From contig PYIU01000009.1 in NCBI GenBank assembly GCA_003415625.1, positions 2,666,001 through 2,730,000 of the forward strand: a stretch of 64,000 bases of DNA. Reading direction: 5' to 3'. The position numbers and the translations under genes were made by a program. Of the stretch, positions 25,606 through 36,817 are shown piece by piece (position 1 is the first letter of the stretch; each line of letters starts with the position of its first letter). The DNA is from Aquanectria penicillioides. Lineage: Eukaryota > Ascomycota > Sordariomycetes > Hypocreales > Nectriaceae. The notes beneath the pieces are model-generated. The model searched no databases. It worked only from the letters and a program-made list of their open reading frames with translations, and was not told the DNA's origin.

Positions 25606-25671
25606 GGGTAGCTAATATGTGCCTCTTTTGACGATGCTTGTTCTCACAGACTATCATCTCAATCTTTAACT

Positions 25672-27797
25672 ATGATTGGCAATATCTACGTGATTGCAGG
25701 TGTTTCCGTCGTTGGCGGAGCCCTCTTTGGCTTTGATATCTCTTCAGTCTCTGCACAGCTGAGCGAGAACTCGTACAAGTGCTACTTTAACCAAGGTCCT
25801 GAAGGTCCGCCTTTCAATGACAATGCCAACTGCAGTGGTCCCCGTTCCCTCGTGCAGGGTGGTATCACGGCCTCCATGGCCGCTGGATCATGGCTTGGTG
25901 CCTTGATTTCTGGTCCGTTGTCCGATAGAATGGGCCGAAAGTACAGCATCATGCTTGGCTGCTGTGTCTGGTAAGAAACCGAAGCTTTGCAATTGATTCG
26001 ATTTACTAAATAGATCCAGGATTGTCGGATCAATTCTCTCCTGTGCTTCTCAGAACATTGGCATGCTTATTGTTGGACGAATCATCAACGGAATCAGCGT
26101 TGGTGTCGAATCTGCACAAGTTCCCGTCTACATTGCCGAAATATCGCCCCCTTCAAAGCGTGGTCGATTCATTGGTATGCAGCAATGGGCTATTACATGG
26201 GGAATTCTGATTATGTGAGTGCTTGTCGTCTTCTGCTCTGGTGCTGGTGTGTCGTTGATGTGGTGACTCGACCTATTGCTTGCACTAACATTGCGATCTC
26301 CCGTGTTATGATTATGATGATTAACTAACCTTTCCAGGTACTACATCTCTTACGGTTGCTCCTTCATTGGTGAGCAGAACTCGACTGGTTACAACACGGC
26401 TTCCTGGCGTGTCCCCTGGGGCATCCAGATGGTCCCGGCCGTCTTCCTGTTCTTCATGATGATGCCTCTGCCAGAATCTCCCAGATGGCTTGCCAGGAAG
26501 GACCGATGGGAGGATGCTCATACTGTTCTTACTCTCGTACACGGCAAAGGTGACCCGAATCACCCCTTCGTCACCGCCGAGATAAACGAAATCAAGGAAA
26601 TGATAGAGTTCGAAAATCAACACGCAGACGTAACCTACCTGGATTTATTCAAACCTCGTTATATTCATCGCACTTTTATCGCGGCTTGCACACAGGTGAG
26701 CATAGGAGACCCGAAAACCTCATCCTCTTGGACTACAGCTCCTATTCGTGGTTGTCCGTGAAGGAAGAGAACCACCGTCAAACAGGAGCTCCAGTTCAAC
26801 GGGAAGGTAGCCTATTCAACTACTAATTAACTATCTTTTAGGTTTGGGCTCAATTGACTGGAATGAACGTGATGAGTGAGTCCCATGATGTTTCTTAAAT
26901 TCCTTGATATTTCAATTGACTAACCAATTAATTTTTGAGTGTACTACATCTCCTACGTTTTCGCCATGGCTGGGTACAAGGGCAACGCAAACCTATTGGC
27001 CTCGTCGATCCAATATATTATAAATGTCGTTACGACTGTTCCGGCTCTAATCTGGATGGATCGCTGGGGTCGCCGACCAACCTTACTAATTGGAGCAACT
27101 CTTATGATGACATTTATGTTTGCAAACGCTGGAATCCTCGCTAGCTATGGAGTTGTGGTCCCTGGGGGCATTGACGGTGTTGCGGAGGAGTCGATGAGTG
27201 TGTCTGGAGCCCCGGCCAAGGGTCTCATTGCGTGCACATATCTCTTTGTTGCATCTTACGCTCCTACCTGGGGACCCGTTTCTTGGACGTATCCGCCTGA
27301 GCTATTTCCCCTTCAACTTCGTGGAAAGGGTGTCGCCTTTGCAACTTCGGCCAACTGGGCCTTCAACACGGCACTTGGTATGTGTCTTCCTGAAAATCAA
27401 CGAACAAATCTAATTGATATTAGGTCTTTTCACTCCTCCTGCATTTGAGAACATTCGCTGGAAGACTTATCTGATCTTTGGTGTGGTGAGTTTCTCACTG
27501 TGTTGTGTGACGATGGTAAATTACTAATTTAACTCGCAGTTTAACGTCGCTATGTTTGTACACGTCTATCTGTTCTTTCCAGAAACCGCAGGTCTGTCGC
27601 TAGAGGCAGTAGAGGCTATATTCGACGATAAAAACGGTTTGCTCCCGTGGACAGGAACAAAAGCATGGGAAACGTCTGTGAAGACAGGGGCGATTAGAAG
27701 GGCCGAGGCTGGTGATATTGAGTCGAAGGTTGCTCATCACGAGCACAGCGAGAAAAATACTGTTCCCAATAATGGAAACGAGACGAGTGATGCCTAA
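25672..27797 (+). CDS. MFS sugar transporter, HGT1-like high-affinity hexose type
   Basis: Seven exons join in frame: 25672-25970, 26020-26214, 26338-26695, 26842-26875, 26940-27377, 27424-27485 and 27540-27797, about 547 residues. Sugar-porter hallmarks appear in order: GGALFGFDISSVSAQL in the first helix, GGITASMAAGSWLGALISG with the loop motif SDRMGRK, the repeat motif MDRWGRRP, PESPRWLARK after helix 6, and PETAGLSLEAVEAIF after helix 12. The first-helix and YKCYFNQGP segments resemble fungal high-affinity glucose transporters of the Kluyveromyces Hgt1/Neurospora HGT group. It should sit in the plasma membrane and import hexose by proton symport. A TATA box and possible CreA sites precede it. 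Exact substrate is inferred. Confidence 0.88.
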
Positions 27798-28859
27798 CTG
27801 GGCTCTGAAGAGACTGCTGTCAACGGAGAGGATGGGGGCCACATTATGTGGGTAGGACTTGGTGGTTGACATTGAAGGAAGAGCAGTGTTTTAGAGATGT
27901 TAAGAACGACCTTAATTCAAGTTGTATCATTTAATCACTAAGCACCTTATATTTTCCGGGTAGTACTGCATTTATTTGCCTTTGTTGTCATTGCAAAATC
28001 CGAGATGGTCGGAGAACGTCGGGACCCATATCCGGCCGCGAGGAGAGTTTCGGCCCGATCCGCCCTTGCACAAGCATCGCCAAACAGGGCAATTATTTTG
28101 GAATCATCTTCGCGGAGCTAATTCTGTGCTTCCATGGCGCTTGGTTCGGTGCCACTGAGACATTGTTGGATATGACATCGTTGGCAATTGGAACAACAAC
28201 GCAAGCCAGCAGAGAGCGATCTAGGATTGGGGGGCCAAGGAGATGTAGCTACGTGCCGGAAGTGAGTTGAATGAGCGGCACCTGGTAATTTCAGATTAAT
28301 AGAATACCCCGACGCTAATTAAACCCGTAGATCCTGGGCATGCTGGTGTCTCGCACGTTCAGTATCCTTGAATAATAGGAGCTGTGGGGGTGCATCGGTG
28401 AGATCTTGATACTCCGGACTCCACTTTCTTGGAGCATAAGTAAGTACCATGACATAGACTAATTGTATGCGTGATAGTGTGGTCTACGACACCACAAGAC
28501 CCACGAGTGTCCCCTTTGGGGGCTGTTGCAGCAGCAACAGGAGAAGGAGGAGAAGGAGAGGGAGGACGAGGAGATGGAGGAGGAGTAACTCTGGAGGCTC
28601 TTGATGCGTGACAGATGGTGGGTTTTTATTGGGGGCAATGTCTTCCCACAAGAGCGTTCGCGGTTGCACAATAAATATCAACTTATTTGCTTCAAATACC
28701 ATTCATGGCAGAGCATGTTGGACATCGGCATCACAGATTGCGACTTCTACCTTGGAAAACAATCGGGGCCCGCAGCTTAAATCATAATTCATCAATTTCG
28801 TGTTTGTCATCAACTATGTGCCGTCGTTTCCGTTATGTCGTGATGTGTCATATGTACAT
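27798..28859. other. Intergenic region between convergent genes
   Basis: No gene recognised. A purine-rich GAGGA tract lies at about 28535-28590. Confidence 0.5.
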
Positions 28860-30113
28860 TCAAGCATTCGATTCATCCCATTTTATCCACCTTCGTATCA
28901 CTTCGTCCACTTTCTTGATACCCTCTCGTGTAGCATCAGCTTCAAACCACTCCCGATGGTCCCTGCCGCATGCCTCGCAGTTGTCCTTGTTTGCACGAAG
29001 CCCCATGCCCGCAAGCTCAATGTGAACCAGACGCTCAACGCGGTGGCAGTGCGGCGTCATGTGCGGAACAATACCCGAGGACTCGCTGGCGCCAGGCAGA
29101 TATGGGTAGTACCGCAGCATCTCAATGTCGTACCCGCACTGTCGTTGCCACTGGTTCATGCGGCGTTGGACATTGGCTGCGCGACCAATCTTGAGCATCA
29201 TCGTCTTGCCCTTTGTGGCGCTGCTCTGGTCGGCAAAGCGTGAGACGACGTCACTTGGCCGCCGTGAGCGTGTACCTGGAGACGGTGGTGCGAGGAGTTT
29301 TCGTGCTGCGTCCACGGGCGGAGACGAGTCGGACATTGGTGTGAGCCAGAACATGTAGATAAAGCCCGGTTCCTCCGAGTCGACAAACGGCCGAGTGAGC
29401 TCGGTCATCAAAGCAGAGGCGGTCGCTGCGTCGAGGATGTCGGGGATCAGATCCTTGATCTGAGCGGTGTGAGAACCGGTGGACTTTCGAGACTTGTTTG
29501 AGTCTCTTCCTGGCGACGATGAAGCATTCGGGCGCTGGTTAGAAGACGCGGCACTCGGGCGAGTCTTGGAGTATCGCTTTGAAGTGGGCACCGGGATTGA
29601 TGAAGTTCGTTGGACTGGCCGGGGCTGTGGCCTTGCTGGACGGGTTTCGGAAACTTCCTCGATGGGAATCGAGAAGCAGCAGCAGAATTGGAGTTGCTTT
29701 GTCTGCTTCGGACGCGAAGTCGTGGCCGGCCTGTAGCTCCCAGAGCTTCCATTGCTTGATTTCCGCGGACCGGGCTTCCTCTTGTTCTTGTCCTGCAGAT
29801 CTACCAGGCCCAACCGATCTGCCAACGTATCGATGCTGGAGCGGCCCCCGAGAATTGGCGTCGCCGAAATTCTTGGTCCGGGGCTCGAGTGGGCGGAATG
29901 GCTCGCCTGTTCCTTGTGCTGCCAGCAGTACAAGTTCTCATCGCGAGGGTCGGGCGTTGTCGGTCGAGCGTTGGGCCTCGAGCTGCTCTTGGGAGCAGCG
30001 ATGGCGCGCCGACAAGGAAGGCCGTTGGACGTGATGCCCCGACATGTTTGGCCTGGGTTCAACGAGTCGGAACGGCCGAGGAAAGATTCCGGCGTGTTCG
30101 CAACAAAGGGCAT
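28860..30113 (-). CDS. T5orf172/DUF1766 (GIY-YIG-like) domain protein
   Basis: Single frame of 417 residues from an ATG at 30113. The N-terminus carries a small Cys/His cluster (TCRGITSNGLPCRR ... YCWQHKE) resembling a zinc-binding module. A Ser/Pro/Arg-rich linker with a CCC segment follows. The C-terminal third, from GFIYMFWLTP through MMLKIGRAANVQRRMNQW to NCEACGRDHREWFEAD, matches the T5orf172/DUF1766 domain, a GIY-YIG-like fold found in fungal nuclear proteins such as the mug113 type. Biochemical activity in fungi is largely unknown. Domain call good, role open. Confidence 0.8.
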   Translation of the reverse strand: MPFVANTPESFLGRSDSLNPGQTCRGITSNGLPCRRAIAAPKSSSRPNARPTTPDPRDENLYCWQHKEQASHSAHSSPGPRISATPILGGRSSIDTLADRLGLVDLQDKNKRKPGPRKSSNGSSGSYRPATTSRPKQTKQLQFCCCFSIPIEEVSETRPARPQPRPVQRTSSIPVPTSKRYSKTRPSAASSNQRPNASSSPGRDSNKSRKSTGSHTAQIKDLIPDILDAATASALMTELTRPFVDSEEPGFIYMFWLTPMSDSSPPVDAARKLLAPPSPGTRSRRPSDVVSRFADQSSATKGKTMMLKIGRAANVQRRMNQWQRQCGYDIEMLRYYPYLPGASESSGIVPHMTPHCHRVERLVHIELAGMGLRANKDNCEACGRDHREWFEADATREGIKKVDEVIRRWIKWDESNA

Positions 30114-31540
30114 CGTCGGCTGTGAAGTCTCGTCGTGGTGTTCCTCGAAATGGCGGTATGGAGTCTGCCGCCTGTCGGTCGATGGAGGAGCAGCTTCTTA
30201 TGTCCGGGGCATCTCTGGACAAGGAGCAGACGAGGCAAACCGGTTTCGATTTGGAGAAACAACTCTGCCCTGATTCAGGAACAAGCAGCCAGGCAGTCAG
30301 ACCAAGGCCCGCTGCTGGGCCACTGAACTTGATTCAGGTTGTTTGGTTGGTCGCGGAAGCGCGTAGTTTGAGGCTGGGCGGTGTGTGGTGGGCGATGACT
30401 CTAGAGCATCGCGTGGCTGTGTCATGTGGCTTAGATCCAAGAGGCCTCGACGGATAACTCAAGTCATGCTGGCTAGGTATGTCAATGCCTCCAGCCTATA
30501 CTTCACAAAAAGGGCTGTTTTTACAGAATTTCCTATGTTTTTTTTGTCTTGGAAATAAATCTATCCTCTTCTTCTACTGACCTGGCGGTGTCATGATGCC
30601 GAAATGTGGAGACATCACCAACCATGACAGCGATCAAGGTGTGCATCCTGGTTCAGGATAAATTTAATGTAAGAGCTTTCGGAATCCTGCCCGAATACAA
30701 AAATAGAGCACACCCCTTCCTTTGATACTTGGAGCTTGTCACGGTTGCACATTTGTGTGAATGATTGAACGGCTGTGATGGAGGTTACAATTCTGCAAGC
30801 GTCCACTCAATGTAACCAAGCTGTAGTCAAGCAGGGACAAACAATGCTCATGACAACGCATGGGTTCAAAATAAGCAAGAATCACGCTCATTGTGCCGAG
30901 AGCCTTATGTAGCTGACATGCGCAACGACACTCGAGCCTCACCCTGTAGCCAAATGTAGCTAGGCTGGCACTGTAATGATACCCAACTTCGTTCTAACGA
31001 AAATACAAAGCTACCAGAAAGTCCGCTGTACTTATTCCGGTCGCTCTATGAAGTTTCAGATAGCTGAAATTGGTTTGTACTGCTCGGCCACTCCACCCCC
31101 AAATGATTCTCGATCCTAGGCGAGAAATAGCTGTTTCAAATCTAGATGAGATCTTTGGTGATGGGTAGCTGAGCTTCAACTCAGGTACGACGCAACCGTG
31201 CCACCAGGGTGTCGTGCATGGAGGCAATCATTGCAGGGCATGAACTGGTGTGTTTATCATCGTCTCCCTTCGTCCTGACGTAGATTAAATTTTTGGTCAA
31301 TTGAATCATGGGATTAAGTAGCATAGGTTATATTGGGGGCCAAAACATCCAGCTGTCAAATGTGCACTTCTGCTTGAACCGTCACGTCCGTGTAACATTG
31401 TGATTTATTTAAATCGCCCAAGTCTCTTAATAGTTCGGGGAGCCTTGCTTTGCATAAACCTATCCGTCCTCCTTTGAAACCCTGTCCTTGTACATTGATC
31501 ACATTGCGCTGTTGCTATCGGCGACATCTTGGAACGAACC
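30114..31540. other. 1.4-kb intergenic region
   Basis: No gene recognised on either strand. The segment from about 30500 onward is AT-richer than the flanking gene. Confidence 0.5.
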
Positions 31541-32287
31541 ATGTTGGACCCCAACATTATCGCCGGGTCTATTAATTCACGACAATCAAATCAGCCGCCA
31601 GTGCCTCAATTGTCCGACTCCTCTCGTTGGATTTCAATTGATGAAGATCAAGAAAGGAGAATAAAACCACTAAGTTTAAGCATGCATGGGAGGAATAGCA
31701 TCGACGATGAACAAAGCCGGTAGAGGAACACCCCAACGTAATGCAAGGGGCCTTCTCGGTGGAAGAAAAGAATTCCCATCCTCAAATGCAAAATGGGGTG
31801 TTAATTACGCCTCTCTCATATTCATCATGGTTTGTTTATTCTCGGTGTTGGCTGTGCAGCCCGCCACCATAGCTTTTTACCACTCTTTGGACAACACTAA
31901 AGCTGGAAGCACTTCCAAGCAACAGTGGTCCATAAGGATTGGCACCGGGCTGGCCTTTCTCACCAAATGCTGGGTCCCTCGAAAAGGCCATCGAGGACTT
32001 GTTTCACAATTTCACCTTCAACTTGGCTAGTTCTCAACATCACTCTGACAATATCGAAGCAGACTTGACGGTCTAGGCTAGTCTTGGGAAATAGTCTACG
32101 AATATGACGGCAAAACTCTGTTAATCGCCCATGTCACCGGGGGCGCTGTTATGCTGCTCTGTCTCGGGCTCGGATTGGGGAGTTGCTATGCGAACGGGTA
32201 CACAGCAAGCATCTCATTTTCGACCATTCTACTCACAACCCGTAACCCGAATCTTGACGTCTTGGCCACGGCTACCTGTGTTTGAGC
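31541..32287 (+). pseudogene. Internally deleted relic of a polytopic fungal membrane protein
   Basis: Starting at the ATG at 31541, a Ser-rich N-terminus runs to a stop at 31721-31723. A shifted frame then carries WGVNYASLIFIMVCLFSVLA, QPATIAFYHSLDNTKAG and QQWSIRIGTGLAFLTKC, the first two membrane segments of a common uncharacterised fungal membrane-protein family. A second shift near 31970 gives SLEKAIEDLFHNFTFNLASS, then a stop. Finally SWEIVYEYDGKTLLIAH, a hydrophobic stretch, and SFSTILLTTRNPNLDVLATA before a TGA at about 32287 match the C-terminal region of that family. The large extracellular domain normally lying between is missing. Some frame changes could be introns, but the missing middle argues for a dead copy. 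Family membership is from memory of conserved strings. Confidence 0.6.
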
Positions 32288-32926
32288 GAAGCCGCTTCTA
32301 AAAGAATGCTCAAAAGTTAGGTTGAGGTTTGGTGTTACTGGTGCAGAGCATGCAGCTTTCTGCTTGCAAGAAAAGGTGTCTCCTCTTGCAAAGGGGCAAC
32401 CATGTTGGTAGGAAGAGAAGGGACCTTGGATGAATTATTTAAATTGGATACTTTAATTTATTTCTTTGCTCCCGAATCATTGATTGACCAAGCCCAGGTA
32501 TTTGCATTCGTTTCTTGTAGTTTTCCGCTGGCTGCTTAGCACTAAGTACTACCTAAATAACTATGAGTTAACGCAAAATAACATAAATTTAAATAAGATA
32601 GCCTATGGATAACATTAGTTTATTATGTTTAGTCTCATGAGACTTGAGAAACTATCGACGTGCACATTTCTGGTGAGCGGCGCCGCTAGCGGCCCGTCGC
32701 CGCCCAGTCCACCAATAGCGGCCGCCACCGCCGGTGAATTGTGGAGCGTCGGCGTGGACGTCGGCGCTGTGGGTCCGGCGTCTTGTTATATCGGCGCCAT
32801 CAAGAGCATCGGCGACGATGAGTTTAAAAGAGGCTGATTCTGTTGCTAGATGAATTTCAATTATTTCTTTCATCAGCTCATTACAATCTCCATTCACATC
32901 TACATCACACACATATTTAATCTAAC
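32288..32926. other. Intergenic region with AT-rich tract and GC-rich island upstream of the SDR gene
   Basis: The stretch from about 32420 to 32640 is very AT-rich. It is followed abruptly by a GC-rich block at 32680-32822 and then the SDR leader. No coding feature was recognised. Confidence 0.5.
32680..32822. promoter_or_regulatory. CGG/CCG-rich island, candidate Zn2Cys6 target region
   Basis: About 140 bp dense in CGG and CCG triplets, including overlapping inverted pairs (GGCGCCGCTAGCGGCCCG), lies 100-250 bp upstream of the SDR start. CGG triplets are the usual half-sites of Zn2Cys6 regulators, one of which is encoded next door at 33797-35680. Binding is inferred only. Confidence 0.4.
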
Positions 32927-33748
32927 ATGGCTCCCAAGTTCATCAACAAGCTGCACAACCAGCGCGTACTCATCCTCGGCGGCTCATCAGGCATCGGATT
33001 CGCCGTCGCTGAAGGAGCCGTAGAGCATGGCGCCAATGTCATTATCAGCAGCTCCAACCAGACCAAGCTCGACAAGGCCGTGGACCGCCTCAGGAACCAC
33101 GTCGAGTCCAACGGCCTGATCCCATGCGAAATCACAGGCAAGACATGCGATCTCTACAATCCTGATACCGTGGATGAGAATATAAAGAACCTCCTCCAAT
33201 TCGCCACCCAAGGTGGAAAGATTGACCACGTAGTCTTCACCGCCGGCGACGCTGTCAAGACAATCCCCATCGACAAAGCCACAGTTGAGGATATCGCTTC
33301 AACGGGGCGTGTCAGAGTGCAGGGGGCCATTATTCTCGCCAAGCACTTGTCCAAATATATCAACCAGAGCCCTCGCAGCTCCGTCACCCTCACTGGTGGA
33401 ACTATGTCGTGGCGCCCGAGTGCTGGTTGGTCCGTTCTTCTCGGTGCGGCCGGCGGCATCGAGACTCTTGTTCGTGCCTTGGCCATCGACTTGAGACCGG
33501 TGCGAGTAAACTGTGCCGTCCCCGGCGCCATCCACACTCCCCTTTTCGACACCATCCCCAGCGAGCGTCTCGAGGCCGCGCTGGAGACTATGAGAAGGGA
33601 TACCGTGACTCGAACGGTGGGAACGCCTGAGGAGATGGCTGAGGTGTATCTCTACTTAATGAAAAACAGCTTCGCTACAGGCACCGCTGTTGTAGCGGAT
33701 GGCGGAAGATTGATCGGTGACAGCAAGGATGCTGATATTACTGTGTAA
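32927..33748 (+). CDS. Short-chain dehydrogenase/reductase with atypical active site
   Basis: Intronless, 273 residues. The Rossmann signature VLILGGSSGIGFAVA occupies residues 14-28, so it should bind NAD(P)H. Other SDR landmarks are FTAGD in place of the usual NNAG, VRVNCAVPGAIHTPL near the C-terminal half, and GTAVVADGG near the end. The usual catalytic YxxxK is absent: the equivalent segment reads SAGWSVLLGAAGGIE, with Trp where Tyr is expected and no Lys four residues on. This pattern occurs in a fungal SDR clade often met in specialised metabolism, so activity may be altered or use other residues. It converges on the Zn2Cys6 gene, with only 48 bp between stop codons. Confidence 0.85.
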   Translation: MAPKFINKLHNQRVLILGGSSGIGFAVAEGAVEHGANVIISSSNQTKLDKAVDRLRNHVESNGLIPCEITGKTCDLYNPDTVDENIKNLLQFATQGGKIDHVVFTAGDAVKTIPIDKATVEDIASTGRVRVQGAIILAKHLSKYINQSPRSSVTLTGGTMSWRPSAGWSVLLGAAGGIETLVRALAIDLRPVRVNCAVPGAIHTPLFDTIPSERLEAALETMRRDTVTRTVGTPEEMAEVYLYLMKNSFATGTAVVADGGRLIGDSKDADITV

Positions 33749-33796
33749 ACGCCATATCAGGTATAGTTCCTTAGAATAGCCAATAGTGATTTAAAT

Positions 33797-35680
33797 CTAG
33801 CCCTCGGATGGAAATTCGACGTCCAAATCTTTGTCGACTTGAGGCCATCTGTGGCATGTCTTGAGCAAGTCCCTAGATCCATTGCCTTTGGACTCTAGGA
33901 TGTACTTGGCCTCATCCTTGATGTAATACACAAGTCCGTTGCGGAATTTGCGGCCAACGCCTTTCAGCGCCTCCTTTTGACGCTCAAAGGTAAATATGAG
34001 GATTTCCAAATCGTCCCGTATTGCGGCATCTCTTTTTACAGATCCTGAATCTAAGGGGGCGGTCGACGAGTTTCGTTGTGAAATGGAAGGGCAGACATAT
34101 TCCATCACCAGGATGCGTCCGCACATGAATAGTGTGGAAGAGAGATGAGGATTGATGATGAAGTCGCTGGACGACCGCGATGCATCTCGGATAATCGCGA
34201 CTGCGCTGCGAGCAGCGGAAACGCAATGCGGCCAGTTGGTCATGAGTTCAGTCTGTGCTTCCAGAGTTTCCCCCTCGAGGAGAGGTCGATGGTAGAGAAG
34301 GATTGTGCTCACGCTGAGCACAACGTTGAGCCAGACGACGTGTGTAAAATCGCGATAGGTTGCAGCCGACAGCTCGGTAGCAGAGCGCGGGAGCATAAGG
34401 CGTATCCTCAACAGATGCGACGTTAACTCGTCAAAGTAAGGCCTCTGCTCTTCATAGTCGTAGTCGAGGGCCCAGACGCGCTCGGCAACGCGCCCCAGGA
34501 AGATGTAGGCGAACACGATGAACTGCATCGAGTTTGTTGTATCTTTTCTTATATGTTGTTGTAGTAGCGTGATTAAGCGGTCGAGATTTGACGTGTATAA
34601 AATTGAACTTTCATCTGACGGCTCCATGGTCCCCTGGAAGATGTCGTCGTCCATGGGAAAGTTAATCCTTAGTTGTCGATCATCAATCGCATGTGTCAGA
34701 CCAATGGGAAAGCACATTCCGCGATCAAAGATGAAAAGGGACCAGACAGCTCTACGAGCACACTCCAACTCGATCCAGTCTCTGCATGGGCTTGGTCCGA
34801 TGGCATTCGGGACCATCCCGGCTTTTTTGCCGTCCTGGGTATTATAACCAGCAGAAAGGGCCTTTCGCCATCCCTCGCCTAGGATGACCCACGCGGCTGC
34901 ACACTCCATGGATATCATGGACTGCAATATGATGAGATTCGCGGCGAGAAGCTCCTGTAGAGGATCCTGGACACAGTGGACAGACTTTGAGAAGAGCGTC
35001 CTTGCTTGGTTGTACCAATCCATCTGAGACTGCTGGACCTCGCGACTCGGATGAGCACTTGCTGAAACAGCAATGATTGAAAAGAGGAGAAGAGAAGAGT
35101 CATCGTAGTTTCGAGATTCTAATTTTGCTTGAATCGTAGGCTTGTGAAGAATAGGAAGGTATTGGTAAAACCTTTCGAAGTAAAGATCCACCAGCTGCTT
35201 CAGTTGGCCGTGAGGAGGCAAAACGACCAAGGGAGTAGATGATCCGCTTTGAGTAGTTGGAAGCCCAGTTGACTCGGGTGATGAATGACCAGCTGGAGGG
35301 TAATGATGGAGAGTAGGATCAAGTACTTCTGCTATTAATTGATCTGATATGTCATGCCCCACGGGCGGCCAATCACCAAGCTCGGCGCTGGGGTCGAAGT
35401 CAGAATCAGCCAGGTTCGGAACCCAATCTACCGCATTTTGAGGGCCATTTGATGCAGAAATTGGAGGCCATTCGGATGGAATGGGCGTTTGGATAGTCTG
35501 AGACGGAGCCCCCGCGTAGAAGCAAAGGTCGCCACGCTTGCGACATGAGGTACAGCTGGGGCGCTCGCCCTGCGCAAGTTAGGAAAGTTCACAACTCTGT
35601 TGAGGAAGACTTACGCTGCACCTCTTTTTCCGGGAGCGACACCCTGTACAGACATTATGCGACCTTGCGAGCGTTGACAT
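33797..35680 (-). CDS. Zn2Cys6 transcription factor with fungal-specific regulatory domain
   Basis: Two exons, 35680-35615 and 35569-33797, about 612 residues, with a 45-nt intron inside the zinc-cluster codons. The joined N-terminus gives CTGCRSRKKRCSGERPSCTS followed by CRKRGDLC, the C-x2-C-x6-C-x5-C-x2-C-x6-C binuclear cluster. The middle holds the fungal-specific transcription-factor domain (LVDLYFERFYQYLPILHKPT; FSIIAVSASAHPS; CARRAVWSLFIFDRGM). It is a nuclear activator or repressor. Its position tail-to-tail with the SDR and the CGG-rich SDR promoter suggest, but do not prove, that it controls that gene. The short intron within the zinc cluster is common in this family. Confidence 0.88.
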
Positions 35681-36285
35681 GCTGTTGATGTGAATATCTG
35701 AGCAGGACGTTGAATTAGTCAGTTGTGATATCACGGGAGTATCGGACATAAGCGCCGTTAATTACGGTTTGGAAACGGAGCATTTGTTACGTTGCCACAC
35801 TTTGGCACGCTCGTTTCCGTTTCGGCTCAGAGCAGAGCCATCAAGGTTGCACATTCGTCATTTCCTGGGCATGCAACGGTTGACGAGATTCAATTGCAAT
35901 TCTTTCCAGTGGACTGTCTAACTGACGCCGATGACAGATTGATGTTTCCTGCATCATACGTCGCAGTCATAATGTAGCAAAAATGTAGATATTTATTATG
36001 TTTCCTAATGATTTAGTCTAAATTTAGCTCTTCTATTATCGTGAATTTACTGTATCCGTATTCTTTCTTCATCCCTATGCACGACTGTACAAAGGACTTC
36101 TAACCTACCCATGACAATTTCAATCTGTTCAACTTGCCGCAATCTCAACGACGGTCGTCTCTTGATTGGCGGCTGAGCCAGGCCGCGAGTGCAGTCAGGT
36201 GCGTCGTGGCCGGCGCTGATACGTCTGTTGATGGCGTCCATTGTAGGCACCTTGATGGCCTGCAATGGCAACAATCCCATGTGGC
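35681..36285. other. Promoter region of the Zn2Cys6 gene
   Basis: 0.6 kb with no supported gene. AT-rich around 35980-36060. Confidence 0.5.
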
Positions 36286-36817
36286 TCAAAGCGACGAAGG
36301 GGCAGACGCAGATTCCATAAAGTTGAAGCCGACAATGCCTTCGGCGACAACAAAGTCACTGCCAGAGGAGGGTCGTGAGTACAGCGAGACGCGGCGACCG
36401 ATGATGCCCTCTTTTCCAACCTCAATCGATAGCGGCTTGTCTAGAGGAAGCTCGACAAAGTCGTCATCGAGCACCTTGGGGACGGAGGGAAAAGAAAACT
36501 GACGGAAGAGGCCGCAGTCGCATGCGTTTCTGGTAAGGTCGCCGCTGGAGCTATGCGCGGGTTAGCGTGGCCGGTGATGATCCACGACCTTGATGGACTT
36601 ACTGGATCACGACGTAGAGATCAGAGAGCCCCTTCATATCGCAGGCTTCACCTGGCGTGAGCCGAGCATGAGTCGCAGTGGTGCTGCCGGGACTGCCAGG
36701 TGTGTGAAAGGCAAGATCGCCAGAGACATTCCCTTGAGCGCTGAGGGTGTTGATGGGAGGATTCAAGGCGACGAGAGCGCCTCCTCGAGGCCGGTTGGTG
36801 TTTTCGGGGCCGCACAT
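36286..36817 (-). CDS. Hypothetical protein, two exons
   Basis: Exons 36817-36603 and 36550-36286 join across a 52-nt intron (GTAAGT...TAG) to give about 159 residues without an internal stop. The N-terminus is MCGPENTNRPRGGALVALNP. The second exon has a compact-looking segment, GIIGRRVSLYSRPSSG then SDFVVAEGIVGFNFM. No signal peptide, membrane segment or recognised domain is seen. A canonical donor and acceptor with frame continuity support a real gene, but the family is unknown. Confidence 0.5.

Larger units (their letters stand above)
22403..25671. other. 3.3-kb intergenic region
   Basis: No gene could be supported. Short open frames at 23220-23579 and 23683-24165 overlap on opposite strands and lack motifs. 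The right end holds the transporter promoter. Confidence 0.45.
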
